A stretch of 64,000 nucleotides of DNA from Idiomarina baltica OS145 (GCF_000152885.1 NZ_CH672409.1:9548-73547), one strand, 5' to 3'. Counted from the first letter of the stretch, positions 11,001 through 20,547 are shown. Notes: a model not told the origin generated them from the sequence alone. Made by a program: numbers and translations.

Positions 11001-11158
11001 CCTGGATAGGCGGTGATTACCATAGCTTGCTTAATAGTAAACTTGGGGTCTTCAAGTCGCCCAAGCTGTAATAAACTGACAATGCCTCCAACCAGTAGAA
11101 CAATAAGCAACAACCAACTACTGGTTTTTCGCTCCATACTGTATTGAGCTATATTCAT
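8099..11158 (-). CDS. RND efflux pump inner-membrane transporter (HAE1-like)
   Basis: Resistance-nodulation-division transporter (1019 aa), proton-driven export from the periplasm or inner membrane through a tripartite complex. The architecture is typical: TM1 near residues 13-32, a large periplasmic loop, TM2-6 (about 330-470), a second loop and TM8-12 at the C-terminus. TM4 has GMLVDNAIVIADG with one Asp followed by Asn, rather than the Asp-Asp pair of AcrB. The start overlaps the adaptor stop by 1 nt (TAATG), so translation is coupled. No outer-membrane factor is adjacent; a TolC encoded elsewhere is presumably used. The substrate cannot be told. Confidence 0.93.
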   Translation of the reverse strand: MNIAQYSMERKTSSWLLLIVLLVGGIVSLLQLGRLEDPKFTIKQAMVITAYPGSSAQQVEEEVTYPLENAIQSLSYVDNIRSISKPGLSQITVEMKSTYRADDLEQIWDELRRKINDSARNLPPGTQQPIIRDDFADVYGVLLAITGDGYDYQDIEYYADFLRRELVLVEGVGKVIASGEQQEQVIVEVSRSKLSNVGIPTSRIANLLTTQNTVADAGRVTVDEERFRIATTGEFESVEELANLVISNPGAEQRIYLRDVAQIYRDTKEIPSHIVRFNGQPSIWLGVSFADNVNVVDVGQRINQRLDELSYAQPVGMSVERIYDQPHEVENSVDNFLMNLVEAVVIVIIALLLSMGFRSGILIGGVLLLTVLGTFIFMNIFDINLQRVSLGALIIALGMLVDNAIVIADGMMVGMQRGQTKLRAAVTVVRQNQWPLLGATVIGIIAFAPIGLSSDATGEFAGSLFWVLLISLLLSWITALTLIPFLADRMYKEGDKLAADGDDVYGHPVFKGYRRVLSWCLQHRLLTMLAMLALLVTSAVGFKQVKQAFFPPSTTPMFYVDLWYPEGTDIRFTSQDARRAEQYLLAQPEVASVATTVGQGAPRFTLTYLVEKSYESYAQLIVRVADKDTMLNVMADTRQYLREHHPQVEDKLIRVNIGPATPAKIEARISGPDPEVLRKLAQQAETILRDDPGAMNIRHDWRQKTKLLRPQFDEAAARRLGITKQDVDHLLKTNFEGRTVGIYRDGTDLLPIISRAPAQERVDLDNWRELQIYSPVLDRYLPLGQVVQDINVVWENALIMRRDRKRTLTVMADHDVLGNETAAAVFARVQPKIDNMALPLGYSIEWGGEHEASNKAQKALFGSLPLGFLAMFIITVLLFNSMRLATVLWTTVPLSIVGVTLGLLVLNMPFGFMALLGFLSLSGMLIKNGVVLLEQVNVELEEGKPAYQALVDASVSRVRPVFMAAATTILGMLPLLLDDFFASMATVIMFGLGFATVLTLFVVPVMYAVVQRVKTPQSS

Positions 11159-12231
11159 TACAGCCCCCGCTCACGCTGCCATTCACGCACTTGCTGCTGC
11201 GGCTGTAGTTGGTATACACCCGCGCTGACGATACGCTCACCGGTTTCGAGCCCGTCGGTGACGAGTAGACCCTCGTTGGTCATGTTCCCAACTTCGACGC
11301 TTCGCTTTTCGACTTGCATTTGCGCATTGACTACCCATACATAATGTTGGTTATCTTGCTCATCAAACACCGCCGTTGAGGGCACCAAAACGCCTTCAAG
11401 GGTGCCGCGCATAACTTGCCGTAAATCGACAATAACCGTTGCAGTCATGCCTGGCAGAATATTCAATTCATCGGGTCGAGGTAAGGTAAACACGACCTCA
11501 TAGGTGTTGGTAGCGGGGTCTGCCTGGGAGTCCCACTCTTTCAAATGACCAACAAAGCGTTTTTGTGGCGCAGCATCAAATACTACCGTCGGCTCATAAT
11601 TAAGGTTTTTATTCACTTGCGCAAAGAGATTTTCCGGCACTTGGATAGAAACATCCACTGCGTTGGCTATTTGCAAAGTCGCAATGGGTTGCTTTGCTTG
11701 AACATTTTCGTAGCGCTCAACAGGTCGCTGAGCTATTACACCATCAAAAGGTGCGCGTAGCTCGGTATAGCCTAAGTTAGCCTTGGTGGTTTCATAATTC
11801 GCTCGCGCAACAGCCAGCTGCGACTCAATTTGGTCGAACTGCGCCTCGGACATCAGCCCCTGCGCAACCAGCTTCTTGTTGCGTTGATACTGTGACGACG
11901 CCAGGTCGAATTGCGCTTTTGCTTGTTCCATCGCCAGACGGTAGTCCGTCGGGTCAAGGCGAGCAATGAGGTCGCCTTTTTTGACTTGGGCGCCCGCCCT
12001 TACTGGTAGCTCCTTGACCTCACCCGCAACACGAAAGGTCAACTGTGCCACTTCGGCTGCTTCAACGACGGCTGGAAATTGGCGTAGTTGTTCCCCGCCG
12101 GCATCTTGCACCGTGACGATCCGCACTGGGCGAGGTGGCTTCTCTGCCGAGACGTTACTGGATGCAGGTTCGGAACATGCTGTTAACAACAACAGCGAGC
12201 ATAGTGTGATGCCGCCAATCATTCGATTCAT
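11158..12231 (-). CDS. RND efflux periplasmic adaptor (membrane fusion) lipoprotein
   Basis: Membrane fusion protein (357 aa) bridging the RND pump and an outer-membrane channel. The N-terminus is a lipoprotein signal with LLTAC lipobox. Next come a lipoyl/barrel-sandwich half motif (GEVKELPVRAGAQVKKGDLIARLD), an alpha-hairpin around residues 100-150, the second half motif (LRAPFDGVIAQR) and a beta-barrel domain. It is first in a two-gene operon with the pump and divergent from a LysR regulator, which is the likely controller. Confidence 0.93.
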   Translation of the reverse strand: MNRMIGGITLCSLLLLTACSEPASSNVSAEKPPRPVRIVTVQDAGGEQLRQFPAVVEAAEVAQLTFRVAGEVKELPVRAGAQVKKGDLIARLDPTDYRLAMEQAKAQFDLASSQYQRNKKLVAQGLMSEAQFDQIESQLAVARANYETTKANLGYTELRAPFDGVIAQRPVERYENVQAKQPIATLQIANAVDVSIQVPENLFAQVNKNLNYEPTVVFDAAPQKRFVGHLKEWDSQADPATNTYEVVFTLPRPDELNILPGMTATVIVDLRQVMRGTLEGVLVPSTAVFDEQDNQHYVWVVNAQMQVEKRSVEVGNMTNEGLLVTDGLETGERIVSAGVYQLQPQQQVREWQRERGL

Positions 12232-12344
12232 TTTGGAACTCCCATTGGGCGCAAGTTAATAGGAAAAACTTTGCTTATTGCTTAGTTTAGCGTTAAATTT
12301 AATTTAGTTATATTGAAAAAATCTTTTTAACTACTTCAGTTTTA

Positions 12345-13241
12345 ATGAATATACTGCATCTCAAAATGATGGCGAGCGTCGCCGCTTCGGGCTCGCTTCA
12401 AAAAAGTGCTCAGCAACTGCACCGTAGCCAGTCAGCCATTAGTATGGCACTCAAGAAGCTCGAGCAAGAGGCTGGCTTTGCGCTATTTAATCGGGACGGT
12501 TACCGTCTGCAACTGACAGCGCACGGTCAACAGTTTTTACGACAAGCTGAAGAAGTCTTGCGCCAGCATGAACGCTTGGATACGTTATCCAGTCGTTTGC
12601 GCACCGGCGCTGAACCCCATTTAACGCTTTGTTTTGACCACACCTGCGATGCGCGTTATTGGTTCGATGCCATAACCTTAGTACAAAGCGAATTTCCCGC
12701 CACCGAATTACGCTTTGAAGGCGAATCGCAACTACGAGCCTTGCGACGCATTAATCAGGGGGAAGCCGATCTCGCAATTTGTCCTTGGCTGCCGTTGTTT
12801 CGACAGTACGGCGAATTTGAGACACTCAAAGTGAGCCCTTTTCAACTTGTCGTTGTAATGCATAGTCAACTTGCCGAAGAAAACGGCGGTGTGCCTGATA
12901 ATCGGCAGCAACTGTTGGGGCTACCGATGTTGGTGCCGCAAGTACTCGAAGTCGGTATTAATGTCGACGCTATCCTCAAACTGCCGAGTCAGCGACGTAT
13001 TCAAACCAGTGACGTGGCGACACAACGAGATATGCTCGTTGCTGGCCTAGGTTGGGGGGCGATTCCTATGCACATGGCCGCACCTTATTTGGCCAGTGGC
13101 GAGTTGGTACAAATCGAAATTCCGGGGTTCGTGCAACGGGTCAATTTAGAAGTACACATTATACGCTCGGCAATACGGAGTCCGGGTCCTGCGGCTGAGG
13201 CCATTTGGCAAGCATTTGCCGAAAAGGCCGTTGATAGCTAA
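12345..13241 (+). CDS. LysR family transcriptional regulator
   Basis: LysR-type regulator (298 aa). The N-terminal winged HTH occupies about residues 1-60 (SGSLQKSAQQLHRSQSAISMALKKLEQEAGFALFNR motif region, with the typical QSAIS recognition helix). The rest is a periplasmic-binding-protein-like effector domain. It is divergently transcribed from the RND adaptor across a 113-bp AT-rich gap, an arrangement in which the regulator usually controls the neighbouring pump. No effector can be assigned. Confidence 0.92.
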   Translation: MNILHLKMMASVAASGSLQKSAQQLHRSQSAISMALKKLEQEAGFALFNRDGYRLQLTAHGQQFLRQAEEVLRQHERLDTLSSRLRTGAEPHLTLCFDHTCDARYWFDAITLVQSEFPATELRFEGESQLRALRRINQGEADLAICPWLPLFRQYGEFETLKVSPFQLVVVMHSQLAEENGGVPDNRQQLLGLPMLVPQVLEVGINVDAILKLPSQRRIQTSDVATQRDMLVAGLGWGAIPMHMAAPYLASGELVQIEIPGFVQRVNLEVHIIRSAIRSPGPAAEAIWQAFAEKAVDS

Positions 13242-13322
13242 AACCTTCTGTTATTCATAGTATTTATACCCTACATTGTCTGATTTATAGCCGCGTGCCG
13301 TGTGAATTGGCGGGAAAATGCG

Positions 13323-13328
13323 TATAAT
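13323..13328 (+). promoter_or_regulatory. candidate -10 element of acnB promoter
   Basis: A perfect TATAAT lies 55 nt before the GTG start of acnB. The -35 is weak (TGTGAA at 13301-13306, 16-nt spacer). This suggests an activator-dependent promoter. It also lies inside the longer upstream reading frame, supporting the downstream GTG start. Confidence 0.45.
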
Positions 13329-13383
13329 GCCCGCCACTAGTGAAGTCATTATTTCTCATGCAAACACACAAGAGGTAACTGGA

Positions 13384-15972
13384 GTGCTAAAAGAATATCG
13401 TCAGCACGTTGAAGAGCGTGCCGCTGAGGGCATCCCTCCGAAGCCATTAACGGCTGAACAAGTTGCAGATTTAGTTGAGCTGCTAAAAAACCCACCCGCG
13501 GGTGAAGAAGCGTTTTTAGTCGAGCTCCTTTCAGAGCGTGTACCTCCAGGCGTCGATGAAGCGGCTTATGTAAAAGCAGGCTTCTTGAGCGCAGTTGTTA
13601 AAGGCGACGTCGAAAGCCCTGTTATCAGTAAAGAACAAGCCGTTAAATTGTTGGGCAACATGCACGGTGGCTATAACATCGAGACTTTAGTCGCGTTGTT
13701 AGATGACGCTGAATTAGGTCGTCTTGCGGCTGAAGAGCTTAAGCACACCATCTTGATGTTCGACGCCTTCCACGACGTTGAAGAAAAAATGAAAGCAGGC
13801 AACGCGCTTGCAAAAGAAGTCGTAGAATCATGGGCTGAAGGTGAGTGGTTCACTAGCCGTGACAAGATGGCGGACGAAATCAAAGCGACTGTATTCAAAG
13901 TGACCGGTGAGACCAACACCGATGACTTGTCACCTGCGCCGGATGCATGGTCACGCCCTGATATTCCTTTGCACGCTAAGGCAATGTACAAAATGCCGCG
14001 TGAAGGCATCACCAATGCCGGCGAGCAAATTGAAGAACTTAAGAAGAAAGGTCACCCCGTTGCATTCGTAGGCGATGTTGTGGGTACTGGCTCTTCACGT
14101 AAGTCGGCGACTAACTCTGTGCTGTGGAACATCGGTGAAGATATGCCAGGTACGCCAAACAAGCGTGCAGGCGGTATTTGTATCGGTGGTAAAGTCGCTC
14201 CTATCTTCTTTAACACGATGAAGGACGCGGGCGCATTAGTATTTGAAGCCGACGTTGAGAAAATGAACATGGGCGATGTGATCAGCATCTTCCCATACGA
14301 AGGCAAAATCAAAAACGAAGCGGGCGAAGTCATCGCTGAATATGATTACGCATCGCGCGTCATCCTAGATGAAGTGCGTGCAGGTGGCCGTATCAACTTG
14401 ATCATCGGTCGTGGTTTGACTGCAAAAGCGCGTGAATCATTGGGCTTAGGCGCAAGCGATTTATTCTTAACGCCTGAACAACCACAAGACAGTGGTAAAG
14501 GCTACAGCCTTGCTCAGAAACTGGTCGGTAAAGCATGCGGTATGGAAGGCGTACGCCCAGGTACTTACTGTGAGCCGCAAATGGCAACCGTAGGTTCACA
14601 GGATACCACCGGTCCAATGACCCGTGACGAACTTAAAGACTTAGCGTGCCTTGGCTTTAACTCTGACTTGGTCATGCAGTCATTCTGTCACACCTCTGCG
14701 TATCCAAAACCGGTTGATGTTGAGACTCAGCACACGTTGCCAGACTTCATCATGAACCGTGGCGGTGTATCACTGCGCCCAGGCGACGGTATCATCCACA
14801 GCTGGTTAAACCGTATGTTGTTACCAGACACGGTAGGTACTGGTGGTGACTCACATACTCGTTTCCCACTGGGGATTTCTTTCCCTGCGGGTTCTGGTTT
14901 GGTCGCTTTTGCTGCAGCAACAGGCGTTATGCCGCTGGATATGCCTGAGTCGGTATTGGTGCGTTTTAAAGGTAAGATGCAGCCAGGTATCACATTACGT
15001 GACCTTGTTCATGCCATCCCAGCGTTTGCGATTAAAGACGGTTTGTTAACAGTCGAGAAACGCGGTAAGAAAAACGCATTCTCGGGTCGTATCTTAGAAA
15101 TTGAAGGCCTTGAGCATCTAACTGTTGAGCAAGCGTTCGAATTGTCAGACGCTTCTGCAGAGCGTTCAGCGGCAGGTTGTACTATCAACCTTTCAGAAGA
15201 GTCAGTAGGTGAGTACTTACGCTCAAACATCACTATGTTGCGTTGGATGATCAACGAAGGCTATGGTGATGCACGTACACTTGAACGCCGTGCGCGTAAG
15301 ATGGAAGAATGGCTTGAGAACCCGTCATTGATGCGTGCAGATAAAGACGCTGAATACGCAGAAGTGATTGAAATCGACCTTGATGAAATCAAAGAGCCTA
15401 TCGTTTGTTGTCCGAACGACCCTGACGACGCAAAATTCCTGAGCGAAGTCGCTGGCGATAAAGTTGACGAGGTTTTCATCGGTTCATGTATGACCAACAT
15501 CGGTCACTTCCGTGCCGCTGGTAAGCTGCTTGAGAAGAACTCTGATCCGTTAAACACTCGCTTATGGATTGCGCCGCCAACGAAAATGGATAAGGCTCAG
15601 CTTGAAACTGAAGGTTACTACGACATCTACGAGCGTAATGGCGTCCGTACTGAGATGCCGGGCTGTTCATTGTGCATGGGTAACCAAGCACGCGTAGAGC
15701 CAAACTCAACGGTGTTGTCAACCTCAACGCGTAACTTCCCTAACCGTTTAGGTGATGGCGCAAACGTTTACCTTACTTCTGCAGAACTTGCAGCAGTCGG
15801 TGCTATCGTTGGTCGTTTACCGACACCAGAAGAGTACCTTGAGTACGCGCAAGACATTAACGCGATGGCTGGCGAAGTTTATAAGTATCTAAACTTTGAC
15901 CAAATGGATGCGTTCCGTGACGCTGAAAAAGCAGCAAAAGAGAACATCATCCCGACCATCAACGTTGCTTAA
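13384..15972 (+). CDS. acnB: bifunctional aconitate hydratase 2 / 2-methylisocitrate dehydratase
   Basis: Aconitase B (862 aa; E. coli about 865) isomerises citrate to isocitrate in the TCA cycle using a [4Fe-4S] cluster. I chose the GTG start at 13384 because the protein then begins [15 protein letters not shown], the family N-terminus, with AGAGG 8 nt upstream; an ATG 66 nt earlier only extends the frame past the promoter. The N-terminal HEAT-like domain, swivel domain and catalytic domain are all present. Cluster cysteines are in the SCMTNIGHF and GCSLCMGNQ segments. It ends in a strong terminator. Confidence 0.97.
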   Translation: MLKEYRQHVEERAAEGIPPKPLTAEQVADLVELLKNPPAGEEAFLVELLSERVPPGVDEAAYVKAGFLSAVVKGDVESPVISKEQAVKLLGNMHGGYNIETLVALLDDAELGRLAAEELKHTILMFDAFHDVEEKMKAGNALAKEVVESWAEGEWFTSRDKMADEIKATVFKVTGETNTDDLSPAPDAWSRPDIPLHAKAMYKMPREGITNAGEQIEELKKKGHPVAFVGDVVGTGSSRKSATNSVLWNIGEDMPGTPNKRAGGICIGGKVAPIFFNTMKDAGALVFEADVEKMNMGDVISIFPYEGKIKNEAGEVIAEYDYASRVILDEVRAGGRINLIIGRGLTAKARESLGLGASDLFLTPEQPQDSGKGYSLAQKLVGKACGMEGVRPGTYCEPQMATVGSQDTTGPMTRDELKDLACLGFNSDLVMQSFCHTSAYPKPVDVETQHTLPDFIMNRGGVSLRPGDGIIHSWLNRMLLPDTVGTGGDSHTRFPLGISFPAGSGLVAFAAATGVMPLDMPESVLVRFKGKMQPGITLRDLVHAIPAFAIKDGLLTVEKRGKKNAFSGRILEIEGLEHLTVEQAFELSDASAERSAAGCTINLSEESVGEYLRSNITMLRWMINEGYGDARTLERRARKMEEWLENPSLMRADKDAEYAEVIEIDLDEIKEPIVCCPNDPDDAKFLSEVAGDKVDEVFIGSCMTNIGHFRAAGKLLEKNSDPLNTRLWIAPPTKMDKAQLETEGYYDIYERNGVRTEMPGCSLCMGNQARVEPNSTVLSTSTRNFPNRLGDGANVYLTSAELAAVGAIVGRLPTPEEYLEYAQDINAMAGEVYKYLNFDQMDAFRDAEKAAKENIIPTINVA

Positions 15973-15999
15973 TCGCATCGCGTACTGAGTCGAAGTTAA

Positions 16000-16031
16000 A
16001 AGCCTCGCAGTTTTGCTGCGAGGCTTTTTTA
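16000..16031 (+). terminator. rho-independent terminator after acnB
   Basis: Perfect 9-bp stem GCCTCGCAG (16002-16010) and CTGCGAGGC (16016-16024), 5-nt loop, followed by T6. Confidence 0.92.
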
Positions 16032-16039
16032 ATGATCAA

Positions 16040-16585
16040 TTAACAGCCGTCTGTTTTATTTGCAACAAAAGTGCCGCGTGAATTAATGGGTTGGGTAAAA
16101 TAAACGCGACAATTGTCATCGGCTATCTCACCATCATCATCACGGTCAAAACCAATATAGGTTTGATGACGCTCGCCGACTTCAATAATGACATCCTCTG
16201 AGAAACTCACCATTTTTGCCACTTCAAAGTTATCAGGCCCCAATTGATCCACGTCATTTTTTATTAGCTTGATGTCGCGGCTGACATTATTACGCGGATT
16301 CTCTTGGTCTGACGTGGCATCGGCTTCAATAATACCGTCACCATTAACATCTAACCACGGACTGCCATTCACGTATATAACTCGGTTAGGTAGCTGCAAC
16401 GCAGCATCAATATGCTTGGAGGCTTCCGTCAAGGTACCCGACATCGACTTAACCGCATTGGTCCGTGCTGCGGTACCAAAGTCAAAAAACTTAGGCGCCG
16501 CCGTCACCGCTAGGACACCAATGACCACAATAACAATAATCAACTCAATCAGGGTAAAACCTGCATTTAACGTCTGTTTACTCAA
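16040..16585 (-). CDS. type IV-like prepilin (MSHA/T2SS pseudopilin-like)
   Basis: Prepilin-like protein (181 aa) with a class III signal: short basic leader, then NAG|FTLIEL with Gly at -1, Phe at +1 and Glu at +5, followed by a hydrophobic helix. The start codon is TTG (16583-16585) with a strong GGAG 5-6 nt upstream. The globular part contains a DVNGDG segment and a DRDDDGEI segment resembling calcium-binding Asp-rich loops. It lies 8 nt after the adhesin gene of the chaperone-usher operon and is probably its last gene, which is unusual because the two pilus types use different secretion routes. It needs a prepilin peptidase such as PilD at 40459. Confidence 0.82.
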   Translation of the reverse strand: MSKQTLNAGFTLIELIIVIVVIGVLAVTAAPKFFDFGTAARTNAVKSMSGTLTEASKHIDAALQLPNRVIYVNGSPWLDVNGDGIIEADATSDQENPRNNVSRDIKLIKNDVDQLGPDNFEVAKMVSFSEDVIIEVGERHQTYIGFDRDDDGEIADDNCRVYFTQPINSRGTFVANKTDGC

Positions 16586-16593
16586 AAGGGCTC

Positions 16594-17463
16594 CTACCTT
16601 GCTGTTACGGTCACATAAACGGTATCCTGGTACCGACCCGCGCGTTGATACTTCACATCATCCACGACGATACCCATATCAAAACGTCGCTTGCCTGAGT
16701 AACTTTGCTGGTAGCTGCGTTGGTAGGTGGTGGTCGCGGGAAAACGATTGCCATCAAAAAGGATCTCATACGGGATACGGCTACTCGTATCTTGTTGATG
16801 TACCAGTGCACGGTCTTCCGAGTAAATTGATACATCGTATAGACTGTTACTAAATACTTTCAGTCGCCAATCAGCCCGCGCGCCATCATTGAGGCTCCCT
16901 AAGTCTACTTGGTAGTGGCCGCCATGACCGCGCACCGAATCACTGTGCGACCGAGCGACTTGAATACTGACAACGGCTGGCATGTAAAACCCAAGGTCGA
17001 CCACTTTGTCCATTAATGTACGACGACCATCCTTTGATTGAACCACCAGGGCAGCGGCATAGGCGCCAGCCGTGATCACGCGGTGCGCGTCGATACGTAA
17101 CCATAGGTTTAAATGCTGATGACCATTGTAATCAACAATCCAAGAACGACGTCCATCGACCGTACGCACGGGCAAAGGCTTGCGGTTAGTGTTCAATAAG
17201 GTGGCGTCGAGTTGTACACCTCCTTCACCGATGAGTTTAAAAGGTCCGTTATCCACAGCACTAAAAATCAAACTATCGATACAAGGACGTCCCTCTCGAA
17301 ATGCCTGCACTTTTATCGGCAATAAAATTTCATCGTCAAACCTTACCGAGTTGTATTGATTAACTTGCACATCAAAGTCACCCGTGCACTGGTGTGGGTA
17401 ACGACTATCAGCTTGTGCCACAGCTGATACCAGAAAAATAAACACGATTATGAACCTTTTCAT
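16594..17463 (-). CDS. putative chaperone-usher pilus tip subunit/adhesin
   Basis: Exported protein (289 aa) with a Sec signal peptide ending near AQA (about residue 18). The C-terminal end (AGRYQDTVYVTVTAR) matches the last beta-strands of spore-coat-U-like pilins, as in the major subunit encoded upstream in the operon. The N-terminal half (about residues 20-150) resembles nothing I recognise and may be the receptor-binding domain. Only two Cys remain in the mature protein, possibly one disulfide. Its ATG overlaps the usher stop by 4 nt. By position and size it is the tip adhesin; that is inference. Confidence 0.65.
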   Translation of the reverse strand: MKRFIIVFIFLVSAVAQADSRYPHQCTGDFDVQVNQYNSVRFDDEILLPIKVQAFREGRPCIDSLIFSAVDNGPFKLIGEGGVQLDATLLNTNRKPLPVRTVDGRRSWIVDYNGHQHLNLWLRIDAHRVITAGAYAAALVVQSKDGRRTLMDKVVDLGFYMPAVVSIQVARSHSDSVRGHGGHYQVDLGSLNDGARADWRLKVFSNSLYDVSIYSEDRALVHQQDTSSRIPYEILFDGNRFPATTTYQRSYQQSYSGKRRFDMGIVVDDVKYQRAGRYQDTVYVTVTAR

Positions 17464-19844
17464 GGTTGCACCTCGCTTACGGTAATAATCCCCGCATCAA
17501 TTAAATTTTCTTCCGCTGCTTTAAAGTTCACTTTTGCTTGATACTTACCTATCACTAACTTGTAAGTACCTGGCGCAATGCCCTCGACCGCAAAACGGCC
17601 CCTGCGATTGGTAAATACATCCAACACCAATCCATTTCCAACCAGTTCGCCACGCTCCAAGCTGAGTGGCTGACCCGACTCATCTTGGATATAACCCAAG
17701 ACTAAATAAGCGGCATCCGAACCCACAGTAATGACGCGTCCAGTCACACTACCACCACTTGAGTCATACAATCCTGGGCCCCAGTTATAACCGAGCGGTG
17801 CATTAGGTACATTAACGACAAGGCTGGTTTCACTAAACGGCGCGCCTAATGTCACTAATCCTGCTAAATGCTCTCCCGCGCGAGCCTCAATTTCACCCAA
17901 ATAATCTGGATTAATCTCGACATCACTATCGGCGAGTGTCTTATGCTTTTTAATCAGCGCGAATGGAGCATCAACAATACTCGACATGCCAAGGCTTCCA
18001 TCAGCAAAACCGAGCGTCGTACTCAGCGATGTGCGATAGATGTCAAAACGAGCGCCCGACTCGAGTTCTAGTTTTGACGCCGTCAGTTCGCCGCGTATGC
18101 GGTTTCCGGTGTAACTACCGCTGGCGCGAATATCCCGTAGTTGTGGATTATCGATACCATAGATTTCGTAGCCATAGTTGCCCACACGGTTGCGGTTAAT
18201 GCGACCAAAGCTCGCTTGCGCCTGTTCTCTACGGTGATCGTATTCAACCCTTGTACGCAACTGACTACGTGAATCATAACTGTTCCACGAAACACTCAAA
18301 AACACGCCATCTTGCTGCTGCGTTAATGGATCAACAAAGTTACTGCGATAATATTCGGCACTCAGTAACCAGCCGCGACGACGCCAACTGAACCGAAGCG
18401 AATCCGTATTAATTGTTGTGCCATCGACCGCTTCGTAGCGCGACACACTGGCGGTTAAATCAAACTCATCATTGAAGAAATAAGTATAGTCTGCCGTCAC
18501 TCGACGGTCATCAAATAACGTCAGTGGCTGCGTGGCGACTGTGGGGGCAAACTCAACTCTTTTCTCAAAACTGAAGCGCAGGTTAGGCGAGCTATTATAA
18601 CCACTTCCCCAGACTGAGAACCCGACATCCACAGACGCTGCATAGCCATTAAATTCATCCAACTTAGATTGTGAGCCACGCAATGTAATGACACCGATAT
18701 CAAAACCATAGGAGACCGTCGTGCCCACAATATGGCCCAAACTACTAAGTTCGAGGTTCACACCGGCAGTGAAACTATCCGAGAAACCGTAATCGTAATA
18801 GCCAGAGAATGTCAGTTCATCCCCATAGTTATATGAAAACTCTTCAAACTCCGATGCATAGCCGAGCTGAAAAGAGAAATCTGAAAGACCTTTGCGTAAC
18901 AATGCGCCGCTGTAAAAGTTGTCAAAGCGAAATGTCTGTGTGGAGCCGTCCTCAAAAGTCGCAACGACGAGCACTTCATTGGCGCCTGCTGTGAAGGGCA
19001 GATCATTTAACTCATAACGACCTGGGTTAAATTGTTGTCGTAAGACGGTAAAGCCGTTGACTTGGATCTCAACATCGGCGCTCGACGGTAGATAGAACTG
19101 CTGACTGTTGCCTGGACTGATTTCACGACGCGGTTGAAGCTCACGGTAGGCGCGCGAAACACCAATACCCCCCATATTGAGACCGCTGACATGCCCACTC
19201 GTAAAGGTAGTCAAATCGCCGAGTTCATAGCGCAATGGCAATTGAGGGTTATCGTGAAATAGTGTGACTTCTCCACGATAGAACTCGTTATTGCCCTCAT
19301 CGTTTCGATCGGCAAAGGCAGACCAACGCGCGTTCACACCATCGTATCCACCGACGTTTGCCGAACCGAGCCATTCTAGGGCGTAGCGCGTGTCTGAGTC
19401 GACAGTCTCCGTCAGTAGGTTAAACCGATTTAAGCTCGCAATAGTCGCAGTGCTATCGGGAATTACGACATAATCCGCAGTACCGTAATTTAACTCAGTT
19501 GGACGCAGAGCACTACCAGCTAACTTTGCCGTTAGACTCATGTTTTGCGGTGAAAAGTCGATAAAAATCCCACGATCTTGCAGTGCAGTGATGGGGATTA
19601 AACTGTCAGGATAAGCCTCTACCCAATGCATGGTGTCGTCATTCAGCATACGGCCCATTGAGCTCAGTAATGACTGTTTAACAACAGCAACGACTTGGCC
19701 CGATTGAATGGTCGCCGCGATGTCTTGAATCGCGCGTTCATTATAATTGACCGGCAAATCAATTGCATATTGTTGAGATTGTAACGGTAATGCATAAGCC
19801 GAGGCAGACGCACTAACGATCATCAGCCAGTTTAATGCGCGCAT
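17460..19844 (-). CDS. chaperone-usher pilus outer-membrane usher
   Basis: Usher of a chaperone-usher pilus (794 aa from the ATG at 19844; the frame is open to 19865). It is an outer-membrane beta-barrel that catalyses subunit polymerisation and secretion. The N-terminus is a Sec signal (MRALNWLMIVSASASAYA). The N-terminal domain, a long barrel region with alternating aromatic strands, a plug-like region and C-terminal carboxypeptidase-regulatory-like beta domains (GYIQDESGQPL, GRFAVEGIAPGTYKLVIGKY) are visible. It overlaps the chaperone gene by about 30 nt. It resembles the archaic/alternative usher class found with spore-coat-U pilins. Confidence 0.9.
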   Translation of the reverse strand: MRALNWLMIVSASASAYALPLQSQQYAIDLPVNYNERAIQDIAATIQSGQVVAVVKQSLLSSMGRMLNDDTMHWVEAYPDSLIPITALQDRGIFIDFSPQNMSLTAKLAGSALRPTELNYGTADYVVIPDSTATIASLNRFNLLTETVDSDTRYALEWLGSANVGGYDGVNARWSAFADRNDEGNNEFYRGEVTLFHDNPQLPLRYELGDLTTFTSGHVSGLNMGGIGVSRAYRELQPRREISPGNSQQFYLPSSADVEIQVNGFTVLRQQFNPGRYELNDLPFTAGANEVLVVATFEDGSTQTFRFDNFYSGALLRKGLSDFSFQLGYASEFEEFSYNYGDELTFSGYYDYGFSDSFTAGVNLELSSLGHIVGTTVSYGFDIGVITLRGSQSKLDEFNGYAASVDVGFSVWGSGYNSSPNLRFSFEKRVEFAPTVATQPLTLFDDRRVTADYTYFFNDEFDLTASVSRYEAVDGTTINTDSLRFSWRRRGWLLSAEYYRSNFVDPLTQQQDGVFLSVSWNSYDSRSQLRTRVEYDHRREQAQASFGRINRNRVGNYGYEIYGIDNPQLRDIRASGSYTGNRIRGELTASKLELESGARFDIYRTSLSTTLGFADGSLGMSSIVDAPFALIKKHKTLADSDVEINPDYLGEIEARAGEHLAGLVTLGAPFSETSLVVNVPNAPLGYNWGPGLYDSSGGSVTGRVITVGSDAAYLVLGYIQDESGQPLSLERGELVGNGLVLDVFTNRRGRFAVEGIAPGTYKLVIGKYQAKVNFKAAEENLIDAGIITVSEVQP

Positions 19845-20529
19845 CTTCGACTCGTCCTTGCTCATTGAGAGACGCCAGCGCTAAACGAATGGTATGCGAT
19901 GGCATTAAATAGGAAACGGGTAGTAACTCGCGATACATTGTCCATTCAACAGCATGCTCATTACCTGAATCTATAATCAATTGACTGCCATTAAGATTAA
20001 CCACTTGGTTACCATTGTTAGTAAGCACTAACTGACAACCTATCTCGGCATCATTACACTCGAGTTTCTGTTGTAGGTCCTCAACCCCCTGTTGAGGATT
20101 GACGAATAGCAGTGTAGCGAAATTAAACACCATGTTAATTTCAGGTTGGCCATCGGGTTCACTTTTTAGCGGCAATTGCTTAAACACAATTCGGTAAGAC
20201 TGCGTCTCAGCTAAACGTGGGTCACCAATAAATTGCGCTCGAAAAACTTGATAGGACTGGGCGCCCACTTCAATCTGCGGTGGCAGTACGATAATGTCAT
20301 CGGTTTCGACTAACTGTTCAACTTGGTTGTCATCGAAGCTTCGTTTGTACACTTCAACTTCAAGCGGCAAGGTGGTGTCGCTCGGATTTGCGACGCGATA
20401 AGTCACACGGTTATGACCGCTGGTCGCCTGGATTTCAGCGATCATCGGCTCCACTTCGTAGGCATCTACCAGCACAGCAACCAGTACTAGCAGCCACAAC
20501 ATTGCTTTTTTTAACATGGCTGAACTCAT
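19813..20529 (-). CDS. chaperone-usher pilus periplasmic chaperone
   Basis: PapD-like periplasmic chaperone (238 aa) that caps pilus subunits by donor-strand complementation. A signal peptide occupies about residues 1-23. Two immunoglobulin-like domains follow. Domain 1 has YRVANPSDTTLPLEVEVYKR and QSYRIVFKQLP, typical of the family, and the NMVFNFATLLFVNP edge strand would complement subunits. It is the second gene of the pilus operon, after the major pilin and a stem-loop that may set relative expression. Confidence 0.88.
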   Translation of the reverse strand: MSSAMLKKAMLWLLVLVAVLVDAYEVEPMIAEIQATSGHNRVTYRVANPSDTTLPLEVEVYKRSFDDNQVEQLVETDDIIVLPPQIEVGAQSYQVFRAQFIGDPRLAETQSYRIVFKQLPLKSEPDGQPEINMVFNFATLLFVNPQQGVEDLQQKLECNDAEIGCQLVLTNNGNQVVNLNGSQLIIDSGNEHAVEWTMYRELLPVSYLMPSHTIRLALASLNEQGRVEDARIKLADDR

Positions 20530-20547
20530 GAGATTATTCGGGAAAAT

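Noticed and set aside
13318-13383. Upstream ATG start for acnB
   Set aside because: It lies before the TATAAT element and adds residues not found in AcnB; the GTG at 13384 has a good ribosome binding site.
16269-16853. 194-aa plus-strand open frame across the prepilin and tip genes
   Set aside because: No start signal or recognisable domain; both minus-strand genes beneath it have clear signal peptides and family features.
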